Counted from the first letter of the stretch, positions 41,159 through 51,330 are shown. The stretch is 64,000 nucleotides of DNA from Ruminococcus sp. UBA6407 (GCA_002438605.1 DJPR01000011.1:1-64000); one strand, 5' to 3'. Made by a program: numbers and translations. The notes: generated by a model not told the origin, from the sequence alone.

Positions 41159-43271
41159 ATTGAGCAGTTGTTGTCTGAACTGTTGTGGTTGTTTCAGCAG
41201 TGGAGACGTCTGTACCTGATACAGCAGCAGTTCCTGTTACAACAGGATCTTTATCTGCTGTTGGAGCTACACCATTTAATCCATAATATTTTTGATATGC
41301 AAGAATAAGATCTCTTATCATGTATTTTGAATAGTCACCGCCCTCGATAACGCCTGCAAAAGCAATTTCAGGGTCATTAACAGGTGCATATCCGATAAAG
41401 AATGAGTCTTGTATTCTGCCTCCGCCTGTTTCAGGAGTACCTGTTTTGATTGCTACGTCAAATCCGAGATTTGAAAGTGAATAAGCTGCAGGAACATTAT
41501 GAGAAGCGTCAATCATACCTTCTTCAATGTAGTCATACACATAATCATAATTCAATGGGATTTGTTCTGCAATTGTTTTTTCGGTTTTTTCAAGGCAGTT
41601 ATCTGTGCCATATTCATAAATTCCGTCAATAAGGAAAGGCTTATACCTTACGCCTTTATTGGCTAGAGTATTTGCAACACACGCCATTTGCAGAGGTGTT
41701 ACGCCTGATTCAGCATTACCTATACCCGCCTGCAAAACATAACCTACATACCACTCCATTCCAAGACGTTCATGTTCTTCCGGAGTAGCAAGGTATCCTG
41801 CCGCATCGCCTGTTTCAATTCCTGTATTTTGTCCAAGACCATAGAGTGTTGCATATTTTGATATACCATCAATAGTAAGACGCTGTGCAAGTTCATAGAA
41901 GTAAATATTACATGAAACTTCAATTGCTCTTGCAACTGAAATGTTGCCATGATATCCTGTACAATGAACTACAGTATCAATATATTTATAATCTTGTCCG
42001 CAGAAAAAACTTGTCTGACCGTTGACAAGACCTTCATTAAGTCCGGCAGTTGCAGTAATCGTCTTAAATGTTGAACCCGGACGGTAAAGACCATAAGTAG
42101 CTCTGTTTAAAAGCGGTGAATTTTCAGAATTAAGGATTTTCTCATAGTCTTTTTTATAGTCATTAAGATTGTAGGTCGGTGCAGTTGCCATTCCTCTTAC
42201 CGCACCTGTTTTAGCGTCAAGAACAACAAGAGAACCGCATTTAATATTTTTCAGCTTTGGATTTTGATTAATGGACTGAAAGTTATTTATAAAATTAACA
42301 AGAATGTTTTGCAGTTCCTTTTGATACCCACTGTTGATTGTTATTTTTACTGTTTTGCCCTCAACTGTATCAACAGTAGTTTTTTCGTCAACTATCGCAC
42401 CGTTCAGAATTGATATTTCCTCTTGACCGTTGCTGCCACGGAGAGTTTCTTCCATAACTTTTTCAATTCCGCTTTTTCCGACTACATCATTAAGTGCATA
42501 TCCCTTTTGTTTAAGTTCATCATATTCATCTGCATATATAGGGCCGACTGTTCCGATTTCATGAGGAATAATATCGCCCTGTGTGATTTCTCTTACAGCA
42601 GCTTCTACTACATTTACGCCTCTTAAAACTGTACTTTTTTCTTTAATTTCTATAAGAGTTTCAATATCTATATTTTCTGCAAAAATAAAATCATTGGAAT
42701 AGGCAAAGTCCTTTAAAATCAACTCATATCTGAGCCCTGCAATAATTCTTTTTTCATCATCTGAATACTCGTCTGATATGTCATAATCGTCAATGATTTT
42801 GTCAATACAGTTTTCTGCGGTTGCATAAACATTCAGATTAATTGAAGATTTAAGTTCAGCCGCATCATCATCTGAATCGGGGAGAAAAACATAAGGAAAA
42901 GTTTTGCTTATCGGAATACTGTCCTTAAATTCATACCCATGATTAAGAAGAATTTGATAGGTTTCAAGTAAAATTCGATTGCCTGTTTTATTATCTTCAG
43001 GGAAAAGAGCCTTCTCGATAACCACATTATATGCCGTTGAATTACAGATAATAGGATTTCCGCTATAATCAACGATTTCTCCTCGTGTTGACTTGATATT
43101 TTTTGTATAAACAAATGCCCCTGAGTTGCTTTGTGGATTTTTGATTATTTCATCATCGCCTACAATCTGGATTTTCATTAACCTGACTGCACTTAATATT
43201 CCAAGCAAAAGTACAAAAGCAACTGTAAGGGCTAATTTTATATGTTCAGCAAATCCTTTCAAAAAGCTCAC
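41157..43271 (-). CDS. mrdA: class B penicillin-binding protein 2 (elongation transpeptidase)
   Basis: 704 residues. One N-terminal membrane helix (~11-30), a pedestal domain (~55-310) and a transpeptidase domain with STFK (Ser400-Lys403), SCN (453-455) and KTG (609-611). It cross-links peptidoglycan during rod elongation with the MreBCD proteins encoded upstream. The C-terminal ~30 residues are Thr/Ala-rich and disordered. Last gene of mreB-mreC-mreD-pbp2, ATGA overlap with mreD. Confidence 0.93.
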   Translation of the reverse strand: MSFLKGFAEHIKLALTVAFVLLLGILSAVRLMKIQIVGDDEIIKNPQSNSGAFVYTKNIKSTRGEIVDYSGNPIICNSTAYNVVIEKALFPEDNKTGNRILLETYQILLNHGYEFKDSIPISKTFPYVFLPDSDDDAAELKSSINLNVYATAENCIDKIIDDYDISDEYSDDEKRIIAGLRYELILKDFAYSNDFIFAENIDIETLIEIKEKSTVLRGVNVVEAAVREITQGDIIPHEIGTVGPIYADEYDELKQKGYALNDVVGKSGIEKVMEETLRGSNGQEEISILNGAIVDEKTTVDTVEGKTVKITINSGYQKELQNILVNFINNFQSINQNPKLKNIKCGSLVVLDAKTGAVRGMATAPTYNLNDYKKDYEKILNSENSPLLNRATYGLYRPGSTFKTITATAGLNEGLVNGQTSFFCGQDYKYIDTVVHCTGYHGNISVARAIEVSCNIYFYELAQRLTIDGISKYATLYGLGQNTGIETGDAAGYLATPEEHERLGMEWYVGYVLQAGIGNAESGVTPLQMACVANTLANKGVRYKPFLIDGIYEYGTDNCLEKTEKTIAEQIPLNYDYVYDYIEEGMIDASHNVPAAYSLSNLGFDVAIKTGTPETGGGRIQDSFFIGYAPVNDPEIAFAGVIEGGDYSKYMIRDLILAYQKYYGLNGVAPTADKDPVVTGTAAVSGTDVSTAETTTTVQTTTAQ

Positions 43272-43831
43272 TCCTCAAAGTTTTTAATTGCTTCTTCAAT
43301 ACTAAGGTGTGGTTTTGGCATAAGAAGTTTATTGATAAGTGTGATGATGCCGTATATTACCACAGAAGATATAATGGTCATAATCCAGACAGGAACAGTG
43401 TAATTTCTGAAAATAAGACCGGAATCCTCATAACCCCATATATCATAGTAAAAATTAAAATCGAGAAGTCCATGTATAAATGAAACAACAGATGTTACAA
43501 CAAATGAATTAATAAACTTGTTTCTCAGCAGATTTGAATACAAAAGTGATACTGCAACGCAAAATATACAAAGCAAAACGGCATTATATCCGAAAAGCTT
43601 ATTACAGCTTATATCAATGAGAAATCCGCATAAAATTCCAACAGCAGCTGATTGCAGTTCACCTGTATTGGCTGATATGCATATGGCAGCCGGTATAAGT
43701 AAAATTGGTTTAAGGTGCGTGCCTGAACACATAATAAGGAAGCATATGAATATTAAAACCAAATATAAAAACCAGCGTAAAGCAGTTTTAATAATGAATA
43801 TTCTTTTTTCTTTTGTTGTTTTAATCTTCAT
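43268..43831 (-). CDS. mreD: rod shape-determining protein MreD
   Basis: 187 residues from the ATG at 43831, overlapping the mreC stop by 11 bases. About five membrane helices across the protein; hydrophobic MreD layout. It links MreC to the cytoplasmic elongasome. Sequence conservation in this family is low, so the call leans on size, topology and the position between mreC and pbp2. Confidence 0.85.
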   Translation of the reverse strand: MKIKTTKEKRIFIIKTALRWFLYLVLIFICFLIMCSGTHLKPILLIPAAICISANTGELQSAAVGILCGFLIDISCNKLFGYNAVLLCIFCVAVSLLYSNLLRNKFINSFVVTSVVSFIHGLLDFNFYYDIWGYEDSGLIFRNYTVPVWIMTIISSVVIYGIITLINKLLMPKPHLSIEEAIKNFEE

Positions 43832-44681
43832 AGTAAGAAGCGTCCTTTCCGTCAAAGTCAGTAATAACGATGACCGAAGTCAGACGGTCAATGCGGACTG
43901 ACGGTTCAATTACAGCATAGTAGGAAAGCCCTGTTGAATCAAGACCAAATTCTTTTACGGTTCCTATGGAATAGCCATGAGGGAAAAGTCCGCTTGTACC
44001 TGTGGTGGTCATAAGCTCACCCTCTTTAAGATTATTTTCCTTTGGAACAAGAGTAAGCTCTGTTTTATTTTCCAGTGCGAGAGCAATCGAACCTTCGATA
44101 ATACCTGCATCATCTGAAGCTGAAGATACAGCAGCAACAGAAAGGTCAGGTGAGAGAATAGTTCTTACTACTGATGATTCGGAAGACACCTCAATAGTTA
44201 TACCGATAAGACCTTCACCTGTAACAACAGGGCAATATGGCTTAATTCCGTCATTTGAACCCTTATCAATGGTAAATGATTTAAAAGGGTCATTAGCTGT
44301 ATATGAAATTACCTTGCATGGTTCAGACAATATAAGGTCTTCCTGCTTTTCCTTGATTCCGACAAATTTACGAAGCTCCTCAAGTTCAGCCTTTGTAGAT
44401 TCATAGTCTGAAAGCTTTTCATTGAGTTCGCCGATCTGATCTCTTAATCGCTGATTTTCATTGTAATATTCCGTTGCATTTGAAAGCTTGTCAAGATTTG
44501 TTTCAATTTTAACAGCAACAGCATTTGAAAAGCTTTTAAAAGGTTTTGTAATAGTATTTATAATAGAAACACCTGAAAGCGAGTATCCGCCTTTTGTTAC
44601 AGCAAATATCATAATGCCTATTAAAAACGCAAGCATTGTAAGTATCACTTTAAATTTAAAGCTTTTGAAGAAATCGTGCAT
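43821..44681 (-). CDS. mreC: rod shape-determining protein MreC
   Basis: 286 residues: a membrane helix (about 10-28), a coiled coil (~60-105, ENQRLRDQIGELNEKLSDYE) and two beta-barrel domains with GLIGITIEVSSESSVV (residues ~170-185) and GTSGLFPHGYSIGTV. An extracytoplasmic scaffold for PBP2. Confidence 0.92.
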   Translation of the reverse strand: MHDFFKSFKFKVILTMLAFLIGIMIFAVTKGGYSLSGVSIINTITKPFKSFSNAVAVKIETNLDKLSNATEYYNENQRLRDQIGELNEKLSDYESTKAELEELRKFVGIKEKQEDLILSEPCKVISYTANDPFKSFTIDKGSNDGIKPYCPVVTGEGLIGITIEVSSESSVVRTILSPDLSVAAVSSASDDAGIIEGSIALALENKTELTLVPKENNLKEGELMTTTGTSGLFPHGYSIGTVKEFGLDSTGLSYYAVIEPSVRIDRLTSVIVITDFDGKDASYYED

Positions 44682-44695
44682 TAACCGATTCCCCC

Positions 44696-45712
44696 TTAAT
44701 AATATTTGACGTTTTCAGTCAAAGCGTCCTGATACTGTTCAATGTTTTCAAGAATTTTTCCTGTACCCTCCGCAACACAGTCAAGAGGATATTCGGCAAT
44801 ATAAACAGGCATACCTGTTTCACGGTTTATTAGCTTGTCCAGACCTCTCAATAAAGCACCGCCGCCTGCAAGAGTGATGCCCTGGTCAATAATATCAGCC
44901 GAAAGCTCAGGCGGAGTTGATTCAAGAGTGACTTTTATAGCGTCAATTACCTTTGCAAGAGGTTCTACCAATGCATCTCTTATTTCAGCAGATGAAATGG
45001 TAATATTTTCAGGCAGACCATTTAAGAGGTTACGCCCCTTTATTTCCATAGTTTCTTCATTTTCACTTGGAAAAGCCGAACCGATTTCTATTTTAATATT
45101 TTCAGCAGTACGTTCACCTATAAGAAGATTATACTTCTTTTTTATAAAGTTAATTATTGAAGCGTCAAATGCATCACCTGCACATCTTATTGAACGTGAC
45201 GCAACAATTCCGCCTAGAGAAACTACTGCAACTTCACTTGTACCGCCGCCGATATCAACTATCATACAACCGGTAGGTGATGTAGTAGGAAGTCCTGCAC
45301 CAATTGCGGCAGCCATAGGTTCTTCTACGATCAAAACATTTTGTGCTCCTGCTTTTTTGCATGATTCCCGTACAGCACGTCTTTCAACAGCAGTAACACC
45401 TGAAGGGATACATATTATAACATTAGCTTTAGTTAGAATAGTACCCTTCATAGCTTTTTTGATAAATTCCTGAAGCATGGTTGTAGCAATATCAAAATCG
45501 GCAATAACGCCGTCTTTAAGCGGACGTACAGCAACAATTGAACCAGGAGTTCTGCCGATAACGTCCTTAGCCTCCTTGCCGACATAGCGGCATTTATCAG
45601 TTCTGGTATTTACAGCAACAACAGATGGTTCTCTGATTATAATACCTTTATTACGCATATATACAAGGGTATTAGCTGTACCTAAATCTATACCAATATC
45701 TTTTGTAAACAT
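44696..45712 (-). CDS. mreB: actin-like cell shape protein MreB
   Basis: 338 residues, full-length actin fold: phosphate-1 loop DIGIDLGTANTLVY, phosphate-2 MIVDIGGGTSEVAVVS (residues ~148-163) and the adenosine motif GITLAGGGALLRG (residues ~280-292). It forms membrane filaments that guide wall synthesis. First gene of the mre operon with promoter at 45750-45778. Confidence 0.95.
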   Translation of the reverse strand: MFTKDIGIDLGTANTLVYMRNKGIIIREPSVVAVNTRTDKCRYVGKEAKDVIGRTPGSIVAVRPLKDGVIADFDIATTMLQEFIKKAMKGTILTKANVIICIPSGVTAVERRAVRESCKKAGAQNVLIVEEPMAAAIGAGLPTTSPTGCMIVDIGGGTSEVAVVSLGGIVASRSIRCAGDAFDASIINFIKKKYNLLIGERTAENIKIEIGSAFPSENEETMEIKGRNLLNGLPENITISSAEIRDALVEPLAKVIDAIKVTLESTPPELSADIIDQGITLAGGGALLRGLDKLINRETGMPVYIAEYPLDCVAEGTGKILENIEQYQDALTENVKYY

Positions 45713-45749
45713 TCTTTTGAAGCTCCTTATCTATATGACTGTTCATTAT

Positions 45750-45778
45750 ATTATAACACGATTTTGCAGTATAGACAA
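45750..45778 (-). promoter_or_regulatory. promoter of the mreBCD-pbp2 operon
   Basis: TTGTCT and TATAAT with exactly 17 bases between, 38 bases upstream of the mreB ATG. Confidence 0.7.
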
Positions 45779-45891
45779 TAATTTAATGTGAGAATTTTTA
45801 CCATATAATTTTTTCAGTTAATTTCCAACAGTAAATCATGCTGAAAGTACGAAAAATTGTAGAAAAGATAAATGAACATCAAGTTTTTGCA

Positions 45892-45969
45892 TATGGCAAC
45901 ACCGTACAAAGCCCGCATGACAGTTTTGTACAACATTTGCCGTACAATCTTTGTGCGGTGTTGCCATAG
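45892..45969. repeat. dispersed palindromic repeat (copy 5)
   Basis: Outer arms ATGGCAACACCGTACAAAG and CTTTGTGCGGTGTTGCCAT pair at 18 of 19 positions; the inner part contains a further GTACAA/TTGTAC pair. The best example of the family. Confidence 0.75.
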
Positions 45970-45995
45970 AATTATTGTCTTATTTTTATGCTGAT

Positions 45996-46039
45996 AAAAC
46001 ACCGTACAAGTTTTTTTGATGCAGTTTATACGGTGCTTT
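45996..46039. repeat. dispersed palindromic repeat (copy 6)
   Basis: AAAACACCGTA and TACGGTGCTTT flank a T-rich loop. It lies 27 bases after copy 5 and 13 bases before the DUF4321 stop region. Confidence 0.6.
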
Positions 46040-46051
46040 CATGACAAATTT

Positions 46052-46312
46052 TTACAGACCCAGTGCTTTTGTAGCTTTAGGGTAAACAGCAAGACCTGTG
46101 ATAATAAATAAAATCTGAGCAACATTTACTCTGATTGAACATCCGAAGTTAATGTTAATAACAGAAAGGTCAAGATTAAGAGAATCAAGCTTAAAGCCCT
46201 TAGAATAAGAAAGCCAGTCAAGAAATTCCACGCCGTTTGCAGTGCTGCCCACAAGTGAACCCAGGATAATCGCAGCCATAATAATTACAACTAAAACAAA
46301 ATTTTTCTTCAT
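46052..46312 (-). CDS. DUF4321 small membrane protein
   Basis: 86 residues: two membrane helices (about 5-24 and 66-82) around a short extracellular part. It matches the DUF4321 family of Clostridia in size, layout and the GSLVG/ALGL ends. Last gene of the zapA-U32-dut-DUF4321 run. Function unknown. Confidence 0.78.
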   Translation of the reverse strand: MKKNFVLVVIIMAAIILGSLVGSTANGVEFLDWLSYSKGFKLDSLNLDLSVININFGCSIRVNVAQILFIITGLAVYPKATKALGL

Positions 46313-46346
46313 TTTTTACATCTCCTGTTTATTTTAAATCCAAAAA

Positions 46347-46790
46347 TCAGGTATTTATTCCTGTTGAACCGAATCCGCCTGAACCTCTTGAGGTTTCGGA
46401 AAGAGCGTCAGTTTCCTCAATATCAGGCAAAAATATGGGTGTTACAACAAGCTGAGCAATTCTCATACCGGATTGAACCGTAAAATCCTTATTCCCAAGG
46501 TTTATTAAAGGTACAGCAATTTCTCCTCTGTAATCACTGTCAACAACACCAACACAATTGGCAAGTGTTATGCCGCTTTTGGAAGCAAGTCCTGAACGGG
46601 GATAAATCATCAGGGCGGCCTCATTTGTATCAATTTCAGCTGAAATTCCTGTTGGTATTTTTACAATTTCATTTTTGTGGACTGTTATGTCACTTTCAAT
46701 GCATGCACAAAGGTCATAGCCTGCACTTCCATTTGTAGCACGAGTCGGCAAAACAGCGTTTTCCTTTATTTTCTTTACTTTTAGTTTCAT
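46347..46790 (-). CDS. dut: dUTP pyrophosphatase
   Basis: 147 residues with the five dUTPase motifs: SAGYDL (24-28 region), PRSGLASKSGI (~64-74), GVVDSDYRGEI (~81-91), RIAQLVV and the C-terminal P-loop-like RGSGGFGSTG. It hydrolyses dUTP to dUMP, keeping uracil out of DNA. Four-base overlap with the U32 gene. Confidence 0.95.
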   Translation of the reverse strand: MKLKVKKIKENAVLPTRATNGSAGYDLCACIESDITVHKNEIVKIPTGISAEIDTNEAALMIYPRSGLASKSGITLANCVGVVDSDYRGEIAVPLINLGNKDFTVQSGMRIAQLVVTPIFLPDIEETDALSETSRGSGGFGSTGINT

Positions 46791-48838
46791 TGAATACCTC
46801 TGTAATATAAACCTCTTGTTATTTTTGAGGGATGATTAATTTTTTGTGAAGTCCATTTTGAAACAATTTCCTCAGCGTCCTGAGGACTTTCATTGTCAAG
46901 CATAATAACTCCGAAGTCAAGGCGTTTCATGTCTGAAGCCTTGTCAGCCATAAACAGCAGTTCGGAATTTAAAATCTCCACATAGTCTTTATCATGACAT
47001 TTTACGGTGAAGCTTCTGCCTGTTCTGTCGGAAATTGTTTTTTTGCATCTTTGACAGCCAATTTCATTTCTTATTGGACAATTTTTAGTAAGCATAAGCG
47101 GAAGATATCCGTAAACAACAGCTCCGATTGGTATATTTGAATTTAATTTTTCTATCTGAATCAGTTTAAGCTCAAATGAAACAACAGCATCAGAGAGTCC
47201 GAGAGCATCAAGAGATGTAAGACTGTATGAATTGCATATATTAAGTCCGAAGCCGCCATGAAGTGTAAATCCTATTTCATTTCCGATTTTTATGTATGCA
47301 GGATTTACGCAGAGAAGGTGACGAAATCCATTGGAGTACAGCTCATTAAGCTGACTTATCAGCTTTTTTTCATCTGAAATAAAGCGTGGAGGATTGATAA
47401 TAAGCTTTGAAATATATTTCCTTTTATCACTGATAACAGAAAGACAATTTTTAAGCGGCAAAGCAAGCATATCAGCAGATTTGAAAACTGCATCAGCTTG
47501 ATTGATATTGCTGCAGTAAACATGAAGCTTAAAACTGTCTGATTTTCTCGGTTTGGATTTTACATTGGGAGTAAAATCAGTTATATCATAATTCGGCGTA
47601 TTGTTTTCTATAATCAGCTTATAAAGTTTTTCCACAGCTTTTCGCCTTAATTCATTAAGCTGTGAGACGGGAACCATGAGTTCTGCGTCAATATCGGCAG
47701 TCGTGTTATCATATTCAAAAACAGTATCCCCAAGCTTTGAAAGCTGTTTTTCAATATACTGCTTGTCGATTGGCTTATTTATGGCTGTTTGAGGAACTTC
47801 GCCCGTAACCGTAACTGAAAGATTATTGCATAAAGCAGTAAGTTTTATCGGCAAATCAGCCTTTATGGCAATGTCAAAGCTGATTTTATAAACCTTACGT
47901 TCCTTGGCATAAGATTGACGTATTTCAGGCAAGATGTCTTTAGCGGCAATAACGTCACTTTTTTGACGAGTACCGAACATATTTGAAAGATTGCCTGTAA
48001 AATATCCGTCAGTAAAGCCGTCACGGGAAAAAACACTCCTAAGCATTTCGGTATCAGGTGTTAAGCCGTCACAAGCCTGTTTTAAGGCTGATACGGCGGA
48101 CGCTGTATATTCCGGACGTTTCATGCGTCCCTCGATTTTAAGGGAGCATACTCCGATTGATTTCAATTCATCAATCTTACTGATTAATGAAAGGTCTTTA
48201 AGAGAGAGTCCGCAGAAATTTTTATTTCCGCACGCTGAAAACGGCAGACGGCAAGCCTGCGCACAGCCACCTCTGTTAGCAGAACGTGAACCAATAACTG
48301 CTGACATATAGCATTGTCCTGAAACAGACATGCATAATGCACCATGAATAAAGACTTCAACTTCAATGCCTGTTTTTGATATTTCAGCAATCTGCTCTTT
48401 ATTTAATTCTCTTGCAGGAACAACTCTTGAAAATCCCATTTCCCTGAGCAGTTCAGCTCCCTTTGCAGTATGGACAGTCATTTGAGTTGAACCATGCAGA
48501 ACGGCATTAGGAACGCATTTTTTAATAAGCTCAGCACAGCCTAAGTCCTGAACAATATATGCATCAATTCCGCATAGGGCAGTCTTTTTTATAAAGTCAC
48601 AGAAGTCCGGTGTTTCAGAGTCGGTAATTACGGTATTAACGGCAAGATAAAGCTTTGCACTGTACAAGTGGCATAATTCAGCGGCTTTACGAATTTCATT
48701 TATATCAAAATTAGAAGCATTGCTTCGTGCAGAAAAATTTTTCCCACCTATGTATACAGCATCAGCTCCGCATCGCAAAGCGGCAATAAGCGACTCCATA
48801 CTTCCCGCAGGAGCAAGTATTTCAGGAAATATACTCAT
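46787..48838 (-). CDS. U32 family peptidase, probable tRNA/rRNA modification type
   Basis: 683 residues. The N-terminal PEILAPAGSMESLIAALRCGADAVYIG is the U32 signature. A Cys pattern (HGALCMSVSGQC...GGCAQACR, residues ~165-195) marks the RlhA/TrhP-like branch that builds hydroxylated pyrimidines in RNA rather than acting as a protease. A C-terminal extension (from ~400, DUF3656-like) with further Cys near residue 600 is typical of the long Clostridia form. Confidence 0.85.
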   Translation of the reverse strand: MSIFPEILAPAGSMESLIAALRCGADAVYIGGKNFSARSNASNFDINEIRKAAELCHLYSAKLYLAVNTVITDSETPDFCDFIKKTALCGIDAYIVQDLGCAELIKKCVPNAVLHGSTQMTVHTAKGAELLREMGFSRVVPARELNKEQIAEISKTGIEVEVFIHGALCMSVSGQCYMSAVIGSRSANRGGCAQACRLPFSACGNKNFCGLSLKDLSLISKIDELKSIGVCSLKIEGRMKRPEYTASAVSALKQACDGLTPDTEMLRSVFSRDGFTDGYFTGNLSNMFGTRQKSDVIAAKDILPEIRQSYAKERKVYKISFDIAIKADLPIKLTALCNNLSVTVTGEVPQTAINKPIDKQYIEKQLSKLGDTVFEYDNTTADIDAELMVPVSQLNELRRKAVEKLYKLIIENNTPNYDITDFTPNVKSKPRKSDSFKLHVYCSNINQADAVFKSADMLALPLKNCLSVISDKRKYISKLIINPPRFISDEKKLISQLNELYSNGFRHLLCVNPAYIKIGNEIGFTLHGGFGLNICNSYSLTSLDALGLSDAVVSFELKLIQIEKLNSNIPIGAVVYGYLPLMLTKNCPIRNEIGCQRCKKTISDRTGRSFTVKCHDKDYVEILNSELLFMADKASDMKRLDFGVIMLDNESPQDAEEIVSKWTSQKINHPSKITRGLYYRGIQ

Positions 48839-49203
48839 TTTATACTGTCTTTAAGCTGTTTAAGCTTCATTAAATTTTCAAGCTGGTCGATTTTTGATTT
48901 AAGAACTTCAATTTCCTTTAAAGCGGCATCACGTTCTATTCTTGATTTTCCAGCTTCATCAACGTATTCCTTTGACTGGTCACGAATATTATCAAGACGC
49001 TTATTAGCCTTGTTCAGGTCGTCAAAAGCTCCGAGAGCCACCATAATAGCCGCAGTATATGGAGAAGCACCTGTGCCTGATTCCATTATTTCATTTATTT
49101 TTGCTTCAAGGTTTCTTGCAAGTGCAAAAACATAATTCGGAGATTCAGCGGTTTTAAGTTTATATTCCTTTCCGCATATAATAACTTTTACATCGTTAAG
49201 CAT
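48835..49203 (-). CDS. zapA: cell division protein ZapA
   Basis: 122 residues: ZapA head (VKVIICGKEYKLKTAESPNYVFALA, residues 5-29) and a long C-terminal coiled coil (~68-118). It bundles FtsZ at the division site. First gene of its operon, four-base overlap with the U32 gene, as often in Clostridia. Confidence 0.88.
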   Translation of the reverse strand: MLNDVKVIICGKEYKLKTAESPNYVFALARNLEAKINEIMESGTGASPYTAAIMVALGAFDDLNKANKRLDNIRDQSKEYVDEAGKSRIERDAALKEIEVLKSKIDQLENLMKLKQLKDSIK

Positions 49204-49297
49204 TTTTATATCCTTCCTTTATACACATTAATCAATTATAATTATACTACATTTTTCTTCAGGATAAAAGAGTTTTTTACAAAATATTGAAACAGCA

Positions 49298-49894
49298 TTA
49301 ATAATATCTTTTTAATCCGACAACACGGCCGAGAATTTCAACCTCATCAAGAATAATCGGTTCCATTGAATCATTTTCAGGCTGAAGTCGGAAATGTCCG
49401 TTTTCCTTAAAAAAGCGTTTAACGGTAGCTTCTTCATGTTCTACGAGTGCAACAACAATATCATTGTTTTCAGCATACGGAGTTTGCTCCACAATTACAA
49501 TATCACCGTCAAGAATGCCTGCATTAATCATACTTTCTCCTCTGACCTTCAAAGCAAAAAGCGGATTGCTGTAATGTCTGTCTGCTTCAAAGCTGATATA
49601 GCCTGTAATATCTTCTATGGCAGTTATCGGAACGCCTGCTGTAACAGTTCCGATAACCGGAATGGAGATACTTTTTGAATTTGGAAGTCGGAGGGAACGG
49701 TTAAGGTTATCCATTTTCTCAATGCGGCCGGACTCTATAAGAGATTCAATATATCTGTGTGCTGTAGATGTTGACTTAAATCCCATTGCAAGCTGAACCT
49801 CTCTTACAGATGGAGAAATGCCTTCATCCAAGCGGCTTTTTATATATTCAAATACTTCAAGCTCTTTAATTTCTCTTTTTTTCACAATGTTCAC
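49298..49894 (-). CDS. lexA: SOS repressor LexA
   Basis: 198 residues: winged HTH (~12-55, SPSVREVQLAMGFKSTSTAHRYI) and S24 self-cleavage domain with cleavage bond Ala86-Gly87 (VTAGVP), Ser121 (GESM) and Lys159 (ATVKR). It represses DNA-repair genes until RecA triggers cleavage. It overlaps the end of murC by four bases, so it is transcribed with it; no own promoter or SOS box was spotted. Confidence 0.93.
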   Translation of the reverse strand: MNIVKKREIKELEVFEYIKSRLDEGISPSVREVQLAMGFKSTSTAHRYIESLIESGRIEKMDNLNRSLRLPNSKSISIPVIGTVTAGVPITAIEDITGYISFEADRHYSNPLFALKVRGESMINAGILDGDIVIVEQTPYAENNDIVVALVEHEEATVKRFFKENGHFRLQPENDSMEPIILDEVEILGRVVGLKRYY

Positions 49895-51330
49895 CCTTCT
49901 CTGCTTTGCAGCTTTTTAAGAATCATTTTAGCAACCTTATATACGTCACCGCACCCGAGAGTTATAACCAAATCACCGTCAGAAGCATTTTCACAAACAT
50001 AGTCGCAAACCTGTTCAAAATTCTGATATTTGCGTTCGTCTGTGTATTCAGCATTTTCGTCCTGCGGAAAATAAATACTGCCCTTTGTTTTTTCGGCGAG
50101 ATGTCTTGTGAAAATTCCGAAAGTATTTTTTTCTCTTGAACCCATTATATCTGTCAGTACAGCTTTGTCAGGGATTGATAATGCTTTTGCAAAATCATCC
50201 AGAAGAATTTTGGTTCTTGAAAATGTAAAAGGCTGAAAAACTGCCCAGACATTTTTATACCCCATATCCATAGCAGCTTTCAGTGTAACTTCAAGCTCCT
50301 TTGGATGATGTGCATAATCGTCAACGATTGTAATGCCATGTTCTTTTCCTATAAGTTCAAAACGTCTGCCTGCACCTCTGAAATCACTTAATCCCTGCTG
50401 TATTTTTTCAAATGGTACTTTAACATAGTCAGAGGCGGCAACAGCGGCAAGGGCATTCAGTACATTATGCATACCGGCCACATGAAGTCTGATTTTTCCG
50501 AGCTTATCGCCTCTGCGGAACACGGTAAATTCTGTTTCCATACCTGAAATACGCTGTATATCGCAAGCATAGTAGTCATTTTTGCTGTTTAAACCAAATG
50601 AAATGATGTCTTTGCCGCTGATACCGTCAACAGCCTTGAGTGTGTTTTCATCATCACCGTTGATTATAAGAGCTTTTGTTGCCATTTCACTGAATTTTCT
50701 GAATGATTTGATAATGTTTTCAAGAGTTTTGAAATAATCAAGGTGGTCAGCGTCAATATTAAGAATAACAGCAATATCAGGATAAAGTTTAAGGAATGTA
50801 TCAACAAACTCACATGATTCACATACCATAATATCACTTTTTCCTGCAAGACCGCTTCCACCGATACATGGCAGTTTTCCGCCTATGAAAGCAGACAGGT
50901 CTATGCCTGCTGTATATAAAATCTGTGTTATCATTGATGTTGTGGTTGTTTTTCCATGAGTTCCGGAAACACAGACAGCATTATCATACCAGCTTGTAAC
51001 TATTCCAAGCAGTTCACTTCTTTCAAGAACAGGAACTCCGCTTGCCTTTGCTGCGATAAGCTCAGGATTATCTGCCATAATAGCCGCAGTATGAACTATC
51101 AGGTCAGCTCCCTCAATATTTTCTGCACGCTGTCCGAGAAAAACAGGAATACCCATTTTTCTTACAGCTTCAAGGGTTTCTGTTTCATTGTTGTCGGAGC
51201 CTGTAAGGTAATAACCCTGACTGTGAAGAATCTGAGCCAGCGGATACATTCCCGAACCGCCTATGCCGATGAAGTGAATATGCTTGCGTCCATTTAAAAC
51301 ATTAACTTTATTTTCTTTCAAAATAATCAC
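49891..51330 (-). CDS. murC: UDP-N-acetylmuramate-L-alanine ligase
   Basis: 479 residues with a GTG start; a TTG nine bases inside (51321) with AAGGTGAT before it is an equal alternative. N-terminal FIGIGGSGMYPLAQ, ATP loop GTHGKTTTTSMI (residues ~122-133), DYAHHPKE (residues ~345-352). It adds the first amino acid to the peptidoglycan precursor. Genes for the other Mur ligases are not adjacent; lexA follows. Confidence 0.93.
   Translation of the reverse strand: MIILKENKVNVLNGRKHIHFIGIGGSGMYPLAQILHSQGYYLTGSDNNETETLEAVRKMGIPVFLGQRAENIEGADLIVHTAAIMADNPELIAAKASGVPVLERSELLGIVTSWYDNAVCVSGTHGKTTTTSMITQILYTAGIDLSAFIGGKLPCIGGSGLAGKSDIMVCESCEFVDTFLKLYPDIAVILNIDADHLDYFKTLENIIKSFRKFSEMATKALIINGDDENTLKAVDGISGKDIISFGLNSKNDYYACDIQRISGMETEFTVFRRGDKLGKIRLHVAGMHNVLNALAAVAASDYVKVPFEKIQQGLSDFRGAGRRFELIGKEHGITIVDDYAHHPKELEVTLKAAMDMGYKNVWAVFQPFTFSRTKILLDDFAKALSIPDKAVLTDIMGSREKNTFGIFTRHLAEKTKGSIYFPQDENAEYTDERKYQNFEQVCDYVCENASDGDLVITLGCGDVYKVAKMILKKLQSREG

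Larger units (their letters stand above)
45713..46051. other. intergenic region with mreB promoter and two palindromic repeats
   Basis: 339 bases between the 3' end of the DUF4321 gene and mreB. The mreB promoter on the minus strand is TTGTCT, 17 bases, TATAAT (45778-45750). Repeats of the dispersed family sit at 45892-45969 and 45996-46039. No gene seen. Confidence 0.7.

Noticed and set aside
44835-45473. 212-codon open frame on the plus strand
   Set aside because: Antisense to mreB; Ala/Ser-rich shadow frame.
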